Notes under the pieces: model-generated
The model's input: only the letters and a program-made list of their open reading frames with translations
What the model was told of the DNA's origin: nothing
The model's database searches: none
Made by a program: the position numbers and the translations under genes
Part shown: positions 1 through 9,273 of the stretch, piece after piece
Numbering within the stretch: the first letter of the stretch is position 1
Layout of the letters: each line of letters begins with the position of its first letter
Source of the DNA: Bacteroidota bacterium
GTDB lineage: Bacteria; Bacteroidota; Bacteroidia; Bacteroidales; VadinHA17
Reading direction: 5' to 3'
NCBI GenBank assembly: GCA_030706785.1
Contig: JAUZNW010000014.1
Coordinates: 1-36,760 of the forward strand
DNA length: 36,760 nt

Positions 1-1362
1 CTCAGGAGATGCAAAATTACCACATGCAGCCTGAACGAAGAGTGAAGCCCCCAGTACTGTTGTTTCCTTCTGATCGATGATCTTAACCGGAACACCGGTA
101 TATTGAGCCCTGAGTTTGTTCCATAACCTGTTCTTAGAACCACCGCCCACGCACAGAATATTTGTTGTTTTAAAGCCGCCGGCTTTCTCAAGTGCGTTTT
201 TACCCTCATTGAGCCTTGCTGACAATGCTTCAAGCGCTGCCCTGAAGATCTCGTCACGGGAGGACCCGAGGGTTAATCCGAGTATCTGGCCCTCCGGCTG
301 CCCTTTCAGTTCCTCATAGAATTTCGGATTCACCCTAACGCCGTTACATCCCGGAGGAACCCTTTCTGCCCCCGATATCATCTTTTCAAAAACATTTTCT
401 TTAATGTCGCTGTAAAGATTTTTCCGTATCCATTCAATAATTCCTGAGGCAATCCACTGATTGCCAATGTTATATAACCCTGGTTTTACATCAAGCTCTG
501 TTGTAATCCCATTTTCAAGCTGTTCTTTTCCGGTCTTAAACTCCCCTGCGCGAACCATAAGTATTTCCCAGGTTCCTGAGCTCAGTACCGGCTGATTTAT
601 CTCTGCCCCCGAACCGAAGATGGCAAACTGGGTGTCGTGTCCCGTAGCAACTACTGGCGTATTTTCAGGAATTGAAGTCTCTTCGCTTGCTTTTTCGGTT
701 ATTCTTCCGGTAATTGTTCCCGGTTCTGCGACAGACCCCATTAATTCGGGGGATATTCCCATTCTGCCTATTATTTTTTCTGAAAACCTCCTTGTAACAA
801 GGCTGGTCATCATTGATGTTCCGGCCATTGTTGCATCATTCACCATTTCACCGGTAAGCAGGTATTGGAAGATCGATGGCATGAAGACAAACCTGTGAGC
901 TTTTCCTATTATTTCAGGCCTGTTCTCTTTGAACCATATGAGCTTGTTGATCGTGTTGAACTGGAAAGGCAGAACCCCATTCTCTTTGTAGAGTTCATCA
1001 AGGGGAATATACTTGTCGATGTCAGACATTATGGGTTTGGTCCTGTCACACTGCCATGAAATAACCGGATAGAGCATTTTCCCATCTTTATCAAAGAGTG
1101 TACCGTCAACACCAAAAGTCGTCACAGTTACACCGATGATATTTTTAGATTGGATCAGGGATATAGTCCTGCGGGCTGCAAGGCACATTTTCTCCCAGAT
1201 TTTGCCGACGTCCCAGATCCTGTAACAGGGGAAGAAGGGATCGGGATATGTGTTGTTTGCGATTGATTCAGAAGCAAGTATTTCCCCTTTGGAGTTGATT
1301 GTGATCACACGGATGTTTGTTGCACCGCAATCAAACACAATTACCGCATCCCTTTCAGTCAT
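1..1362 (-). CDS. fucK: L-fuculokinase (FGGY family), C-terminus cut by window edge
   Basis: Phosphorylates L-fuculose to L-fuculose-1-phosphate in cytoplasmic L-fucose breakdown. The minus-strand reading frame from the ATG at 1362 is open for 454 codons to the window edge. It shows the FGGY N-terminal phosphate-binding segment VIVFDCGATNIRVI near residues 7-20, then VTTFGVDGTLFDKDG, the segment ATGHDTQFAIFGSGAE with the likely catalytic Asp243, and SSGTWEILMVR. These match E. coli FucK closely as I remember it, better than rhamnulokinase or xylulokinase. E. coli FucK is about 470-480 residues, so roughly 20-30 residues are missing. The start lies 2 bp after the stop of the small membrane protein gene, so it is very probably co-transcribed with fucI. 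The fucose transporter and aldolase are not in view. Confidence 0.93.
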   Translation of the reverse strand, partial: MTERDAVIVFDCGATNIRVITINSKGEILASESIANNTYPDPFFPCYRIWDVGKIWEKMCLAARRTISLIQSKNIIGVTVTTFGVDGTLFDKDGKMLYPVISWQCDRTKPIMSDIDKYIPLDELYKENGVLPFQFNTINKLIWFKENRPEIIGKAHRFVFMPSIFQYLLTGEMVNDATMAGTSMMTSLVTRRFSEKIIGRMGISPELMGSVAEPGTITGRITEKASEETSIPENTPVVATGHDTQFAIFGSGAEINQPVLSSGTWEILMVRAGEFKTGKEQLENGITTELDVKPGLYNIGNQWIASGIIEWIRKNLYSDIKENVFEKMISGAERVPPGCNGVRVNPKFYEELKGQPEGQILGLTLGSSRDEIFRAALEALSARLNEGKNALEKAGGFKTTNILCVGGGSKNRLWNKLRAQYTGVPVKIIDQKETTVLGASLFVQAACGNFASPE

Positions 1363-1364
1363 TT

Positions 1365-1811
1365 TTATGATCCTTTGAGGAATGACATTGATGCTCCCGC
1401 GGCAAGCAGCGCTGCAAAATAAATTGACAATACAACGATCACCAGAACACCTGTATAGGTAAAATAGATCCTCAGGTTCCTGAATGCTTTGTCAAGCTTC
1501 CTGCTGTCATGATTCTGAATGGCATCACGTGTATTTCTCGAAAAGCGGAACAGGAAAAATATCGGGAAGAAGTAAATGGCGGCTCCGACGAGTATGGCAA
1601 CAATAAACATTGACTCGGGAATTCCGAGATTTGCTTCCCTGGTCTTGAATGCAGTAAGGAATGTGCTGGTTGCCAGTCCGGCTATAATAAGCAAACCAAG
1701 GAAGATATAGCCAAGTACCGAAAGGAACATTGTCCATTTCCAGGTCGCATTAAGATTCTTCAGAGATTCAGGACCTATTTCGATCTTCTTTTCTTCTGGA
1801 GGGTTTTCCAT
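1365..1811 (-). CDS. Small multi-spanning membrane protein, DUF5362-like
   Basis: This 148-residue protein has no known function. The first 25 residues are polar and cytoplasmic-looking (MENPPEEKKIEIGPESL). Hydrophobic segments follow at about 28-50, 68-88 and 115-140, with a basic stretch (FRFSRNTRDAIQNHDSRKLDKAFRN) between the second and third. That is a three- or four-helix inner-membrane protein with no signal peptide and no catalytic motif I can see. The length and layout resemble the Bacteroidetes family DUF5362, but this assignment is from memory and moderate. It sits between fucI (58 bp upstream) and fucK (2 bp downstream) on the same strand. It is too small to be the usual fucose permease FucP, which has 12 membrane segments. 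Confidence 0.8.
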   Translation of the reverse strand: MENPPEEKKIEIGPESLKNLNATWKWTMFLSVLGYIFLGLLIIAGLATSTFLTAFKTREANLGIPESMFIVAILVGAAIYFFPIFFLFRFSRNTRDAIQNHDSRKLDKAFRNLRIYFTYTGVLVIVVLSIYFAALLAAGASMSFLKGS

Positions 1812-1869
1812 ATTCTTATGATATTTATGTTTATTTCAGATTGGACAATGCACCTCAACTCCCAGGAAA

Positions 1870-3672
1870 TTATTTGTATAAAGCTCCGTATGTCAGACAT
1901 GCACGGTAATCGGAACCTTCTGCATCCATGCCGAAGGCACTCCAGGCACTTGGTCTGAAGATTCCCTTTTCTTCAAGATTATGCATACATACAGGTATCC
2001 TGAGCATTGAAGCAAGAGTTACAAGGTCAGCCCCGATATGTCCGTAGCTTGAGGCAGAGTGGTTGGCGCCCCAGTTGGCCATAACGGAGTATACATCGGT
2101 GAAGGCGCCTTTATCGGTGAGCCTGGGTGCGAACCATGTTGTCGGCCAGCCCGGATCTGTCCTGTCAGTAAGTATTTTGTTCATCTTCCCCGGGAGCCCG
2201 ACTGTCCATCCTTCCGCCAGCTGCAGAACAGGACCTATTCCCTTAACAAGGTTTACCCTTGAGATTGTAATGGGCATCACATCCATTGTTGTGAACTGAG
2301 ATGAAAAACCGCCTCCCCTGAAATAGCCCGTATTGGCAGGCGACCACTGGGTGGCTTTCAGGCAATCAGTCGCATCCTTTGATGTGATCTCCCAGAAGGG
2401 CTTTATGCAGGCTTCTCCCTTCTTCCTTTGTTTGCCCGAAAAATCAAGAGCTGATGCCCCTGAATTGATCAGGTGAATGATCCCGTTCTCAGCAAGCCCT
2501 GCCGGTTTGCTTCCTGTAACCCTTTTAATAGCGGCAGCACTCCAGAAAGTGCGGATATCCGAAAACATCTGGGCAGTATTTGTAAGCAGATAGCCGAACA
2601 GCATTGGCACTCCGTTCATGGCATCATTTTCAGTTGCCACAAGATAAGGCGGCCTTATTCCGTTCCAGTCAAAAGAAGAGCAAAGAATTGCTTCAAGAAA
2701 GTCACCATTGGGCATATGGTCAGTCCATTGACGCTGTCCCTGGAAGCCTGACAGGATTGCATTATGTCCGAGTGCCTCCTCGCCGAAACCGAGTTTTTTA
2801 AGCTTTGGATTCCCCACCATCAGGTCTCGTGCGATGAGAGCCATCTTTACTACTATCTCCCATTCCTTGTCTTTCCTCGCCCGGCTTGACGGCTTTGCAT
2901 TATAGTCTTTCCCTTCCTTGCAGTATTTCTTTGTCCAGGTAAACGCCTTCCTTAATTCTTCCTTATCATAAATCTCCTCATTAAGCCTTCTTGTAAACTC
3001 GCTCATATCTATGTATTCATTCCTCATTCCAAGATATTCCTGAAAGAAGTCCTCCCTTACTATCGATCCTGCTATTCCCATCGATACAGAGCCCATCGAC
3101 AGATATGATTTGCCTTTCATGAATGCCAGGGCAAGTCCTGCCCTGATGAATCTGAGGATCTTTTCACTGACATCTTCAGGGATATTCAGATCACCGACAT
3201 CCTGGACATCCCGCCCGTATATGCCGAATGCCGGTAATCCTTTCATTGTGTGGCCTGCAAGAGCTGCTGCAAGATAAACAGCCCCCGGTCGTTCAGTGCC
3301 ATTAAAGCCCCAGATTGCTTTTGGGGTGAAGGGGTCCATATCAATTGTTTCACTGCCATAACACCAGCAGGGAGTAACCGTGAGACTGACAGCAACACCG
3401 GACTTTCTGAATTTCTCGGCACATGCTGCAGCTTCAGCCACTCCTCCTATGCAGGTATCTGAAATAATGCACTCCACTGACTTTCCGTCGGGATATTTCA
3501 GATTCTTGGATATAAGCTTTGCTGCTGCCTTTGCCATTCCCATTGTTTGATCTTCAAGAGATTCCCTGACACCTCTCTCGCGACCGTCAATAACGGGACG
3601 AATGCCGATCCTGGGGAAATCGCCTATAACCGTCTGGTAATTATGGTTTATCTTAAGTTCACTATCAGCCAT
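1870..3672 (-). CDS. fucI: L-fucose isomerase
   Basis: Converts L-fucose to L-fuculose (and D-arabinose to D-ribulose), the first step of cytoplasmic fucose catabolism; the family is Mn2+-dependent. The 600 residues match E. coli FucI (591) along the whole length: [20 protein letters not shown] near 21-40, [15 protein letters not shown] near 100-114, and [10 protein letters not shown]. The expected metal ligands are present: Glu348 in [10 protein letters not shown], Asp372 in FSDIRTFW and His538 in NWGANH. The ATG at 3672 leaves a short N-terminal extension of about 13 residues relative to E. coli. It is the first gene of a minus-strand operon that continues into the DUF5362-like gene and fucK. 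A TATATTTG box lies 42 bp upstream of the start codon. No regulator gene is visible next to it. Confidence 0.97.
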   Translation of the reverse strand: MADSELKINHNYQTVIGDFPRIGIRPVIDGRERGVRESLEDQTMGMAKAAAKLISKNLKYPDGKSVECIISDTCIGGVAEAAACAEKFRKSGVAVSLTVTPCWCYGSETIDMDPFTPKAIWGFNGTERPGAVYLAAALAGHTMKGLPAFGIYGRDVQDVGDLNIPEDVSEKILRFIRAGLALAFMKGKSYLSMGSVSMGIAGSIVREDFFQEYLGMRNEYIDMSEFTRRLNEEIYDKEELRKAFTWTKKYCKEGKDYNAKPSSRARKDKEWEIVVKMALIARDLMVGNPKLKKLGFGEEALGHNAILSGFQGQRQWTDHMPNGDFLEAILCSSFDWNGIRPPYLVATENDAMNGVPMLFGYLLTNTAQMFSDIRTFWSAAAIKRVTGSKPAGLAENGIIHLINSGASALDFSGKQRKKGEACIKPFWEITSKDATDCLKATQWSPANTGYFRGGGFSSQFTTMDVMPITISRVNLVKGIGPVLQLAEGWTVGLPGKMNKILTDRTDPGWPTTWFAPRLTDKGAFTDVYSVMANWGANHSASSYGHIGADLVTLASMLRIPVCMHNLEEKGIFRPSAWSAFGMDAEGSDYRACLTYGALYK

Positions 3673-3713
3673 TGTATTTTATTTTGGTTATTAAGGAAGA
3701 ATTTGATGGTTAA

Positions 3714-3721
3714 CAAATATA
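3714..3721 (-). promoter_or_regulatory. Candidate -7 box for the fuc operon
   Basis: The minus strand reads TATATTTG, a full match to the Bacteroidetes -7 consensus TAnnTTTG, 42 bp upstream of the fucI ATG. No clear TTTG -33 element lies 19-21 bp further upstream, so this is half a promoter match. The region is A/T-rich. Confidence 0.45.
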
Positions 3722-3775
3722 AGTTTTTTTATTATCCATAATGATTTTCCTTATGTGTAACTCTGTACATATTTT

Positions 3776-3860
3776 ACCCCTGAATACCCGGGAGGCTTCG
3801 CTCAGAGAAGGCCTGGAGGGGAGGTTTCTTTTAGCCCTCTTCAGGGGGTTGGGGGTGAAA
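3776..3860. repeat. Intergenic C/G-run dyad repeat (copy 1)
   Basis: This lies between the divergent fucI and lipA genes. The left part begins with a CCCC run; the right part is a CCCTCTTCAGGGGG hairpin followed by TTGGGGGTGAAA. The right-hand block recurs nearly unchanged at about 14905-14930 and 30418-30442. It lies upstream of the lipA -7 box. The short reading frame across it (3741-3965) has no protein-like features. Confidence 0.7.
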
Positions 3861-3903
3861 CAATGCAGAACAGGCACGGAGGTCCAACCAGGTTATTATT
3901 TTG

Positions 3904-3911
3904 TACTTTTG
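3904..3911 (+). promoter_or_regulatory. Candidate -7 box for lipA-lipB-recJ
   Basis: TACTTTTG matches TAnnTTTG and lies 19 bp before the lipA ATG at 3931. This would give a very short leader of roughly 12-15 nt. No convincing -33 TTTG is seen at the right distance. Confidence 0.4.
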
Positions 3912-3930
3912 TCATTCGATTCACAATTTA

Positions 3931-4785
3931 ATGGAGAAAGGCAGAAGATTACCGGAATGGCTTAAGATGCAGCGTGCAAGCGGGGAGAATTATTCCAGGG
4001 TTAAGCATCTCGTTACGGAAAATCATCTGAATACGATCTGTACCAGCGGCAACTGCCCGAACATTGGAGAGTGCTGGAATGCGGGCACGGCAACATTCAT
4101 GATCCTCGGGAATATCTGTACCAGGGCATGTAAGTTCTGCGCAACAGCGACCGGAAAGCCGCTTCCACCGGATCCGGAAGAACCGCTGCGGCTTGCTGAA
4201 TCAATCAAAGCCCTCAGGCTTAAACATTGTGTCGTAACCTCCGTCGACCGTGATGATCTTCATGATAAAGGGTCCTCGTTCTGGGCTGAAACAGTTCGAA
4301 CCATAAAAAAGGTAAATCCTCATACAACCATTGAAACGCTTATACCTGATTTTGACGGAAAGGAAGAAAACATGCAGAGAGTGATCGATGAAGGTCCGGA
4401 TGTCATTTCTCACAATATCGAAACAGTGCGACGTCTTACGCCGCTCATCAGGACCAGGGCAAAATATGATACGAGCCTTAATGTACTAAAATATGTCTCA
4501 AAACAGGGCGTAAGAACAAAATCAGGATTTATGCTCGGTCTTGGGGAGAGTGAAGATGAAATAATACAGACGATTCACGATCTACTTAAATCAGGCTGTA
4601 CTATCCTGACGCTTGGGCAGTATCTTCAGCCCGACTTTAAACACATGAAACCCTTAAGCTATACACCTCCGGATAAATTTGAGGAATACAGGAAGATATC
4701 ACTGGCTGCCGGATTTGAATTTGCGGAGTGCCACCCTCTTGTCAGATCTTCCTTTCATGCTGAGAAACACGTTTTGGCTCGATAA
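3931..4785 (+). CDS. lipA: Lipoyl synthase
   Basis: Radical-SAM enzyme that inserts two sulfurs into octanoyl groups carried on lipoyl domains (pyruvate and 2-oxoglutarate dehydrogenases, glycine cleavage H protein). From the ATG at 3931 the protein has 284 residues. It carries the auxiliary-cluster cysteines C37-x4-C42-x5-C48 (CTSGNCPNIGEC), the radical-SAM CxxxCxxC at C63, C67 and C70 (CTRACKFC), the segment TSVDRDDL, and the C-terminal RSS motif at 272-274 that supplies the serine ligand. The frame is open upstream to a TTG at 3901, but the ATG gives the usual family N-terminus (RLPEWLKMQ) and fits the promoter. lipB starts 40 bp downstream, so the octanoyl transfer and sulfur insertion steps are adjacent. 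Confidence 0.97.
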   Translation: MEKGRRLPEWLKMQRASGENYSRVKHLVTENHLNTICTSGNCPNIGECWNAGTATFMILGNICTRACKFCATATGKPLPPDPEEPLRLAESIKALRLKHCVVTSVDRDDLHDKGSSFWAETVRTIKKVNPHTTIETLIPDFDGKEENMQRVIDEGPDVISHNIETVRRLTPLIRTRAKYDTSLNVLKYVSKQGVRTKSGFMLGLGESEDEIIQTIHDLLKSGCTILTLGQYLQPDFKHMKPLSYTPPDKFEEYRKISLAAGFEFAECHPLVRSSFHAEKHVLAR

Positions 4786-4825
4786 ATTTAACTATATTGC
4801 CGGGGATTATATAAGATAATTCCTC

Positions 4826-5521
4826 TTGAGCTATAGTGTTATATATCAGGATATTGGGTTAAAGGGATACAAGGAGGCATGGGACTATCAGGAAAGGATC
4901 TTCAGGAATCTTGTAGAAGATAAATTACACCGCCCCGGAGCGACAATTTCATATCCCGGAACCTTGATTTTTGTTGAACATTACAACGTCTTCACTCTTG
5001 GCAAAAGCGGATCAGAAAATAACCTGCTGACAGACCGGATTCAGCTCCAGGCAAAGAACGTCCACTTCTTCAGGACCGACCGGGGAGGAGATATCACATA
5101 TCACGGACCAGGTCAGATTGTTGGTTATCCGATATTTGACCTTGAAAGGATGAAAATCAGCCTGAGGGAATATATTTACCGGCTGGAGGAAACAATAATC
5201 AGGACTATTGCCGTTTTCGGACTCTCCGGAGCTAGGCTTACAGGCGCCACAGGCGTCTGGCTTGATCCCGGAATCCCTGGCAGGGCCAGGAAGATATGTG
5301 CAATCGGCGTGAAGGCAAGCCATTACATAACCATGCATGGATTTGCGTTCAATGTTAATACTGATCTGACATATTTTAACTATATTAATCCCTGCGGACT
5401 TACCGGCAAGGGTGTGACCTCCCTTGAGAAGGAACTGGGTCAGAAACAGGATTTTGAGAAAGTCAAGCAGCTGGTCAGAGATAATCTTAAGCAAGTATTT
5501 AACCTGACATGGACGAATTAA
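4826..5521 (+). CDS. lipB: Octanoyl-ACP:protein N-octanoyltransferase
   Basis: Moves octanoate from acyl carrier protein to the lysine of lipoyl domains, making the substrate for LipA. The 231 residues contain RGGDITYHGPGQIVGYP at about 86-102, the catalytic Lys156 in RKICAIGVKAS and the catalytic Cys190 in INPCGLTGKG. Start choice: the frame has a stop at 4817-4819 and no ATG before conserved sequence (IYQDIGLKGYKEAWDYQ), so the TTG at 4826 is the best start. That is an uncommon start codon and possibly a low-translation signal. The recJ ATG follows 7 bp after the stop. Confidence 0.95.
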   Translation: MSYSVIYQDIGLKGYKEAWDYQERIFRNLVEDKLHRPGATISYPGTLIFVEHYNVFTLGKSGSENNLLTDRIQLQAKNVHFFRTDRGGDITYHGPGQIVGYPIFDLERMKISLREYIYRLEETIIRTIAVFGLSGARLTGATGVWLDPGIPGRARKICAIGVKASHYITMHGFAFNVNTDLTYFNYINPCGLTGKGVTSLEKELGQKQDFEKVKQLVRDNLKQVFNLTWTN

Positions 5522-5528
5522 CCGGAGA

Positions 5529-7259
5529 ATGGAAAAGAAGTGGATTATAAGGGAGAAGGGTGATACTGCAGTTGTCAGGCAACTGGCCGGTGCACTTGGC
5601 ATATCCGAAGCACTGGCCAACCTGATGGTCCAAAGGGATATTACTACTGCGGAAGAGGCGAAAGCATTTTTTGAACCTGATCTTTCATACCTCCATGATC
5701 CTTTCCTGATGAAGGATATGAATGTCGCCGTCGAAAGGATCTCAACTGCCGTCAAGAAGAATGAAAAAATACTTGTCTATGGCGATTATGATGTCGATGG
5801 TACTACGGCAGTTGCCCTTGTATATTCATTTCTGAAGGAGCAGTATTCGAATGTGGAATATTATATACCCGACCGTTATAAGGAAGGTTATGGAGTTTCA
5901 TTCCAGGGAATCGATTTTGCATTCCAGCATAACTGCAGGATAATGATCACGCTCGACTGCGGGATCAAGGCTGTCGAAAAGGTCAAATATGCAAGGACCA
6001 AGGGGCTTGATGTAATAATCTGCGATCACCACTATCCTGGTGAAGAGATCCCGAAAGCACTGGCGGTCCTTGATCCCAAGCAGCCTTCATGCAATTATCC
6101 CTACAAGGAACTTTCAGGATGCGGAGTAGGATTTAAGCTTGTTCATGCTTATTCGAGAGTCCATGGGATCCCATTCTCAAAGATATCTCATTATCTCGAT
6201 CTGGTTGCGGTAAGCATTGCCTCGGATATTGTTCCACTGACAGGAGAGAACAGGGTGCTGGCATATTACGGCCTGAAGCAGCTGAACGAAGCCCCAAGGA
6301 CCGGATTGCGGGAGATAATCCATGAAGCAGATATATGCCGGGTACTCACGGTGGAAGATGTGGTTTTCAAGCTCGGGCCAAGGATAAATGCCGCCGGGAG
6401 GATGGAGACAGGAAGCAAAGCTGTTGAGCTTCTTATTTCGAACGATTCAAAGCATGCCATCGGGATAAGCAAGGAAATCAGCAATTTCAATATTGAAAGG
6501 AGGAATGTAGACCGCTCCATTACCACCGAAGCGATGAGGATGATCTCCGAGGACCAGAGGAGGGTAAACGCAAGGACAACAGTTCTGTTCAATCCTTCAT
6601 GGAAGAAAGGAGTTATCGGAATTGTTGCCTCCAGACTTATTGAGACTTACTACAGACCGACGGTTATCCTGACAGAATCAAACGGTTTCGCAACAGGATC
6701 AGCCCGTTCTGTACAGGGATATGATCTTTACCAGGCAATCGAGGCATGCAGTGATCTCCTTGAAAGCTTCGGAGGGCATATGTTTGCCGCGGGACTGACA
6801 ATGAAAAAGGAGAACATCAAGCCATTCATGGAACGGTTCGAACAGTATGTGAACAGCACCATAACCGAGGACCAGCTTACCCCAAGGGTGTTCGTCGATT
6901 CCGAGCTGGAGTTCTCTGAAGTCAGCGAGGAGTTCTTTAATTTCCTCAACAGGTTTCAGCCGTTCGGTCCTGAAAATATGTCGCCTGTTTTTGTTTCGAG
7001 GGATGTATTTGATTCAGGAACAGGAAGAATGGTTGGATCAAGCGGTGAACATCTTCGCCTTGACCTGACGCACGTTTCATCGGGACAAAAAATATTCCCG
7101 GCAATAGCCTTCGGTCAGGCTGACCATTTTGACTACATAAAGGGAGGTAACCCGATCGATATCTGCTATTCGGTAGAAATGAATGAATTCAGAGGCAACA
7201 GGAACCTTCAGCTCAATATAAAGGATATCAAAATAGCAGCTGACCGTAAACCCTATTAA
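5529..7259 (+). CDS. recJ: Single-stranded-DNA-specific exonuclease RecJ
   Basis: 5'-to-3' single-strand DNA exonuclease used in recombination and repair. The 576 residues show the DHH phosphoesterase motifs in order: YGDYDVDGTTA with DYDVDG at 86-91, ITLDCGI at about 140-146, CDHH at 165-168, and SIASDIVPL. The DHHA1 region has GRMETGSKAVELL and GGHMFAAGLTM, followed by a C-terminal OB-like segment. The length is typical. It is third in the lipA-lipB-recJ run, 7 bp after lipB, so probably co-transcribed. Its TAA overlaps the stop of the convergent helix-hairpin-helix gene by 4 bp, leaving no room for an intergenic terminator. Confidence 0.96.
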   Translation: MEKKWIIREKGDTAVVRQLAGALGISEALANLMVQRDITTAEEAKAFFEPDLSYLHDPFLMKDMNVAVERISTAVKKNEKILVYGDYDVDGTTAVALVYSFLKEQYSNVEYYIPDRYKEGYGVSFQGIDFAFQHNCRIMITLDCGIKAVEKVKYARTKGLDVIICDHHYPGEEIPKALAVLDPKQPSCNYPYKELSGCGVGFKLVHAYSRVHGIPFSKISHYLDLVAVSIASDIVPLTGENRVLAYYGLKQLNEAPRTGLREIIHEADICRVLTVEDVVFKLGPRINAAGRMETGSKAVELLISNDSKHAIGISKEISNFNIERRNVDRSITTEAMRMISEDQRRVNARTTVLFNPSWKKGVIGIVASRLIETYYRPTVILTESNGFATGSARSVQGYDLYQAIEACSDLLESFGGHMFAAGLTMKKENIKPFMERFEQYVNSTITEDQLTPRVFVDSELEFSEVSEEFFNFLNRFQPFGPENMSPVFVSRDVFDSGTGRMVGSSGEHLRLDLTHVSSGQKIFPAIAFGQADHFDYIKGGNPIDICYSVEMNEFRGNRNLQLNIKDIKIAADRKPY

Positions 7260-9223
7260 AACAATAATCTTAGCTGTGCTTTTAATTCCTGATTTTGCTC
7301 CGGTTTCCCGGAAGCTTTGATTTCTGTAATGCCATATTTGATCCTGAGATCCATAAATTTTCCTGCTTTGCAGGAAACCATAATGTAACTCCTTGAGCCT
7401 GATCCCGACAAAGCTGGGATGCTCATGCTGTAAAGCAGGTCATTTTCAAAAGCATAAAGCCTTGAGTTCCAGTCATCAGTCCTGAATATACAATATCTGT
7501 ACCATATTGTTACAGGGAAGGACCTGAATCTGTATTTTATATCCTGCAAAAGGAGCCATCCTTTGCTTCTGTCCTTATTAACAGCTTTATAATCAAGCCT
7601 TAAATAGAGTGAAAGGTTGTCAAGAACCAAATAGTTCAGGCTTCCTCTGAAAGCCCTTGAAATAATCTTCTCCTGTTTATAAATTCCCGGTAATTCAGGG
7701 TCGTTCAGCATTGTACTGCGGAAATTCCAGCGTATTTCGGCAGTCAGCCTTTCTCCGGGGAGGTATCTTATTTTAGCTTCCTGGATTGTTCCCAGCGAAG
7801 GAGCACAGCATCTGTATCTCATCCATGGATAATACCTGAGGTCACAGCCTGCACTTATGAACAAATGCTTTGCAGCTTCAAAGGTAAAATTGCCAAATAT
7901 ACCTTTGAGATTATTCCCTGATGAACTGCTGAAAGGGGAAGAGCCATGAAAGCTAATAAAGCCCGGATCAAAACTCCTCCAGAGAAGATTTATGGATAGC
8001 CTGTCAGCAGGACGGAAGGATAGTCCCTGAATAAATGCAATACTTTTACCGGGATTAGATGAAAGTTCGCCATAAAGGACAACCCGGCTGAAGACAGTTC
8101 TGTAACAGGCAGATATAATTGAATTGCTTCTTCCCTGAAAACCATAGACATCTTCGTTCTCAGTCCTGGGTATTATTACAGGTAGCGAAAATCGCGAGTT
8201 AGACCAGAGAAGTCCGACAGTGGATTTTTTAAGATCATATGTCAGGTTAATGCCAAAGGCTGATTCAGTGATTATGTCCTTTTTCGCTGATGATACCAGA
8301 GTATTATGCAGGCCGGCGCGGTAAAATGATTTTATGAAATACCCGGATGAATCACTTCCGCTGATAATTGTCGCATCGATCTTATTCGACGAAATGTAGC
8401 CGGATATCCCCGTTTTGTTCAGATGCAATTGCAATGCAGCTCCACGAAAGAAATTATTTTCATCTGTTGAGGTATATGGCCTTATCTCCTCATCGCCCGA
8501 CATATACCCCGGCGAGGTCAGGGATAATCCGGTACGGATGCTTGTATTGAGGTTCGTGCCCATTCCGAACCTGGCACCAAAATCCCCTATGATTACTTTC
8601 CTGATAATTCCTTCACCTGACCAGGAAAGGTTGCCGGAAATGAAATCCGGAAGAGGAGGCTTACCTGCAAGCAGCTTCTCTCCACTGTCTTTTTCAGAGG
8701 TAATGTTTACGGCCACTTTACCTGCCGACAGTTTGTATCTGGTTAGAAGTTTATACGGGCTTCCTGAAAATGATGTATCGGAGCGGGGAAACCTGGTAAT
8801 GAAACTGGCCAGCAGCCTGTTTTTTATTCTGACCGAATCACCGGAGGAACTTCTGGCTTTATCAATAGTTATAAAAGGTATCATTGTTTCAGCTAATTCC
8901 CTGTTGAATCCGGTGATATTGGCGATCTCATATGCCGAATATATAACTCCCGATGAGTGGATATAATCGGCAAGAGCTTTTATCTGGAAATCGGTCAGGA
9001 AGAAGAGGCGGGACAATTCTTTTTCATCAGCTGAATTAAGACGGACAGGTTTTTCGGTAAGATCATAAAGTTTTTCGACATATAATTCTGCAGATTCAGC
9101 ATTATTTTCGTCTTCTGCAAGCTCTTCAGCAATGGAGGTTATCGTTTCTGAAAGTTCAGCCTCTTGTGCCAGAACTTCTGCTGTAATTGATAATAACAAT
9201 ATTATTTTGAGAAGGATTTTCAC
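7256..9223 (-). CDS. Secreted helix-hairpin-helix protein with C-terminal beta-barrel-like region
   Basis: Function unknown. Of 655 residues, 1-19 form a signal peptide (MKILLKIILLLSITAEVLA). An acidic linker follows, then two helix-hairpin-helix-like units at about 58-120 (LNSADEKELSRLFFLTDFQIKALADYI and the repeat ending AYEIANITGF). That part resembles ComEA-type DNA-binding domains. From about 135 to the end the sequence is rich in alternating polar and hydrophobic strands, with many G, S and aromatic residues, and ends in LRLLF. The terminal Phe is typical of outer-membrane barrels. It follows the PorV-like gene by 50 bp on the same strand. Similar proteins are annotated in Bacteroidetes only as helix-hairpin-helix domain proteins. 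The domain reading is visible; the barrel is inferred from composition. Confidence 0.85.
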   Translation of the reverse strand: MKILLKIILLLSITAEVLAQEAELSETITSIAEELAEDENNAESAELYVEKLYDLTEKPVRLNSADEKELSRLFFLTDFQIKALADYIHSSGVIYSAYEIANITGFNRELAETMIPFITIDKARSSSGDSVRIKNRLLASFITRFPRSDTSFSGSPYKLLTRYKLSAGKVAVNITSEKDSGEKLLAGKPPLPDFISGNLSWSGEGIIRKVIIGDFGARFGMGTNLNTSIRTGLSLTSPGYMSGDEEIRPYTSTDENNFFRGAALQLHLNKTGISGYISSNKIDATIISGSDSSGYFIKSFYRAGLHNTLVSSAKKDIITESAFGINLTYDLKKSTVGLLWSNSRFSLPVIIPRTENEDVYGFQGRSNSIISACYRTVFSRVVLYGELSSNPGKSIAFIQGLSFRPADRLSINLLWRSFDPGFISFHGSSPFSSSSGNNLKGIFGNFTFEAAKHLFISAGCDLRYYPWMRYRCCAPSLGTIQEAKIRYLPGERLTAEIRWNFRSTMLNDPELPGIYKQEKIISRAFRGSLNYLVLDNLSLYLRLDYKAVNKDRSKGWLLLQDIKYRFRSFPVTIWYRYCIFRTDDWNSRLYAFENDLLYSMSIPALSGSGSRSYIMVSCKAGKFMDLRIKYGITEIKASGKPEQNQELKAQLRLLF

Positions 9224-9273
9224 TGGCTCTGTGTCCTCTCCGTAAGTTCTTTGAACTCACTGTGGTTAATTTC

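Noticed and set aside
3741-3965. 74-codon plus-strand open frame before lipA
   Set aside because: It runs through the C/G-run repeat and the lipA promoter and overlaps the lipA start. Its product has no family features.
5012-5755. 247-codon minus-strand frame across lipB and recJ
   Set aside because: It is antisense to two well-supported genes with clear motifs. Its product shows no recognisable domain.
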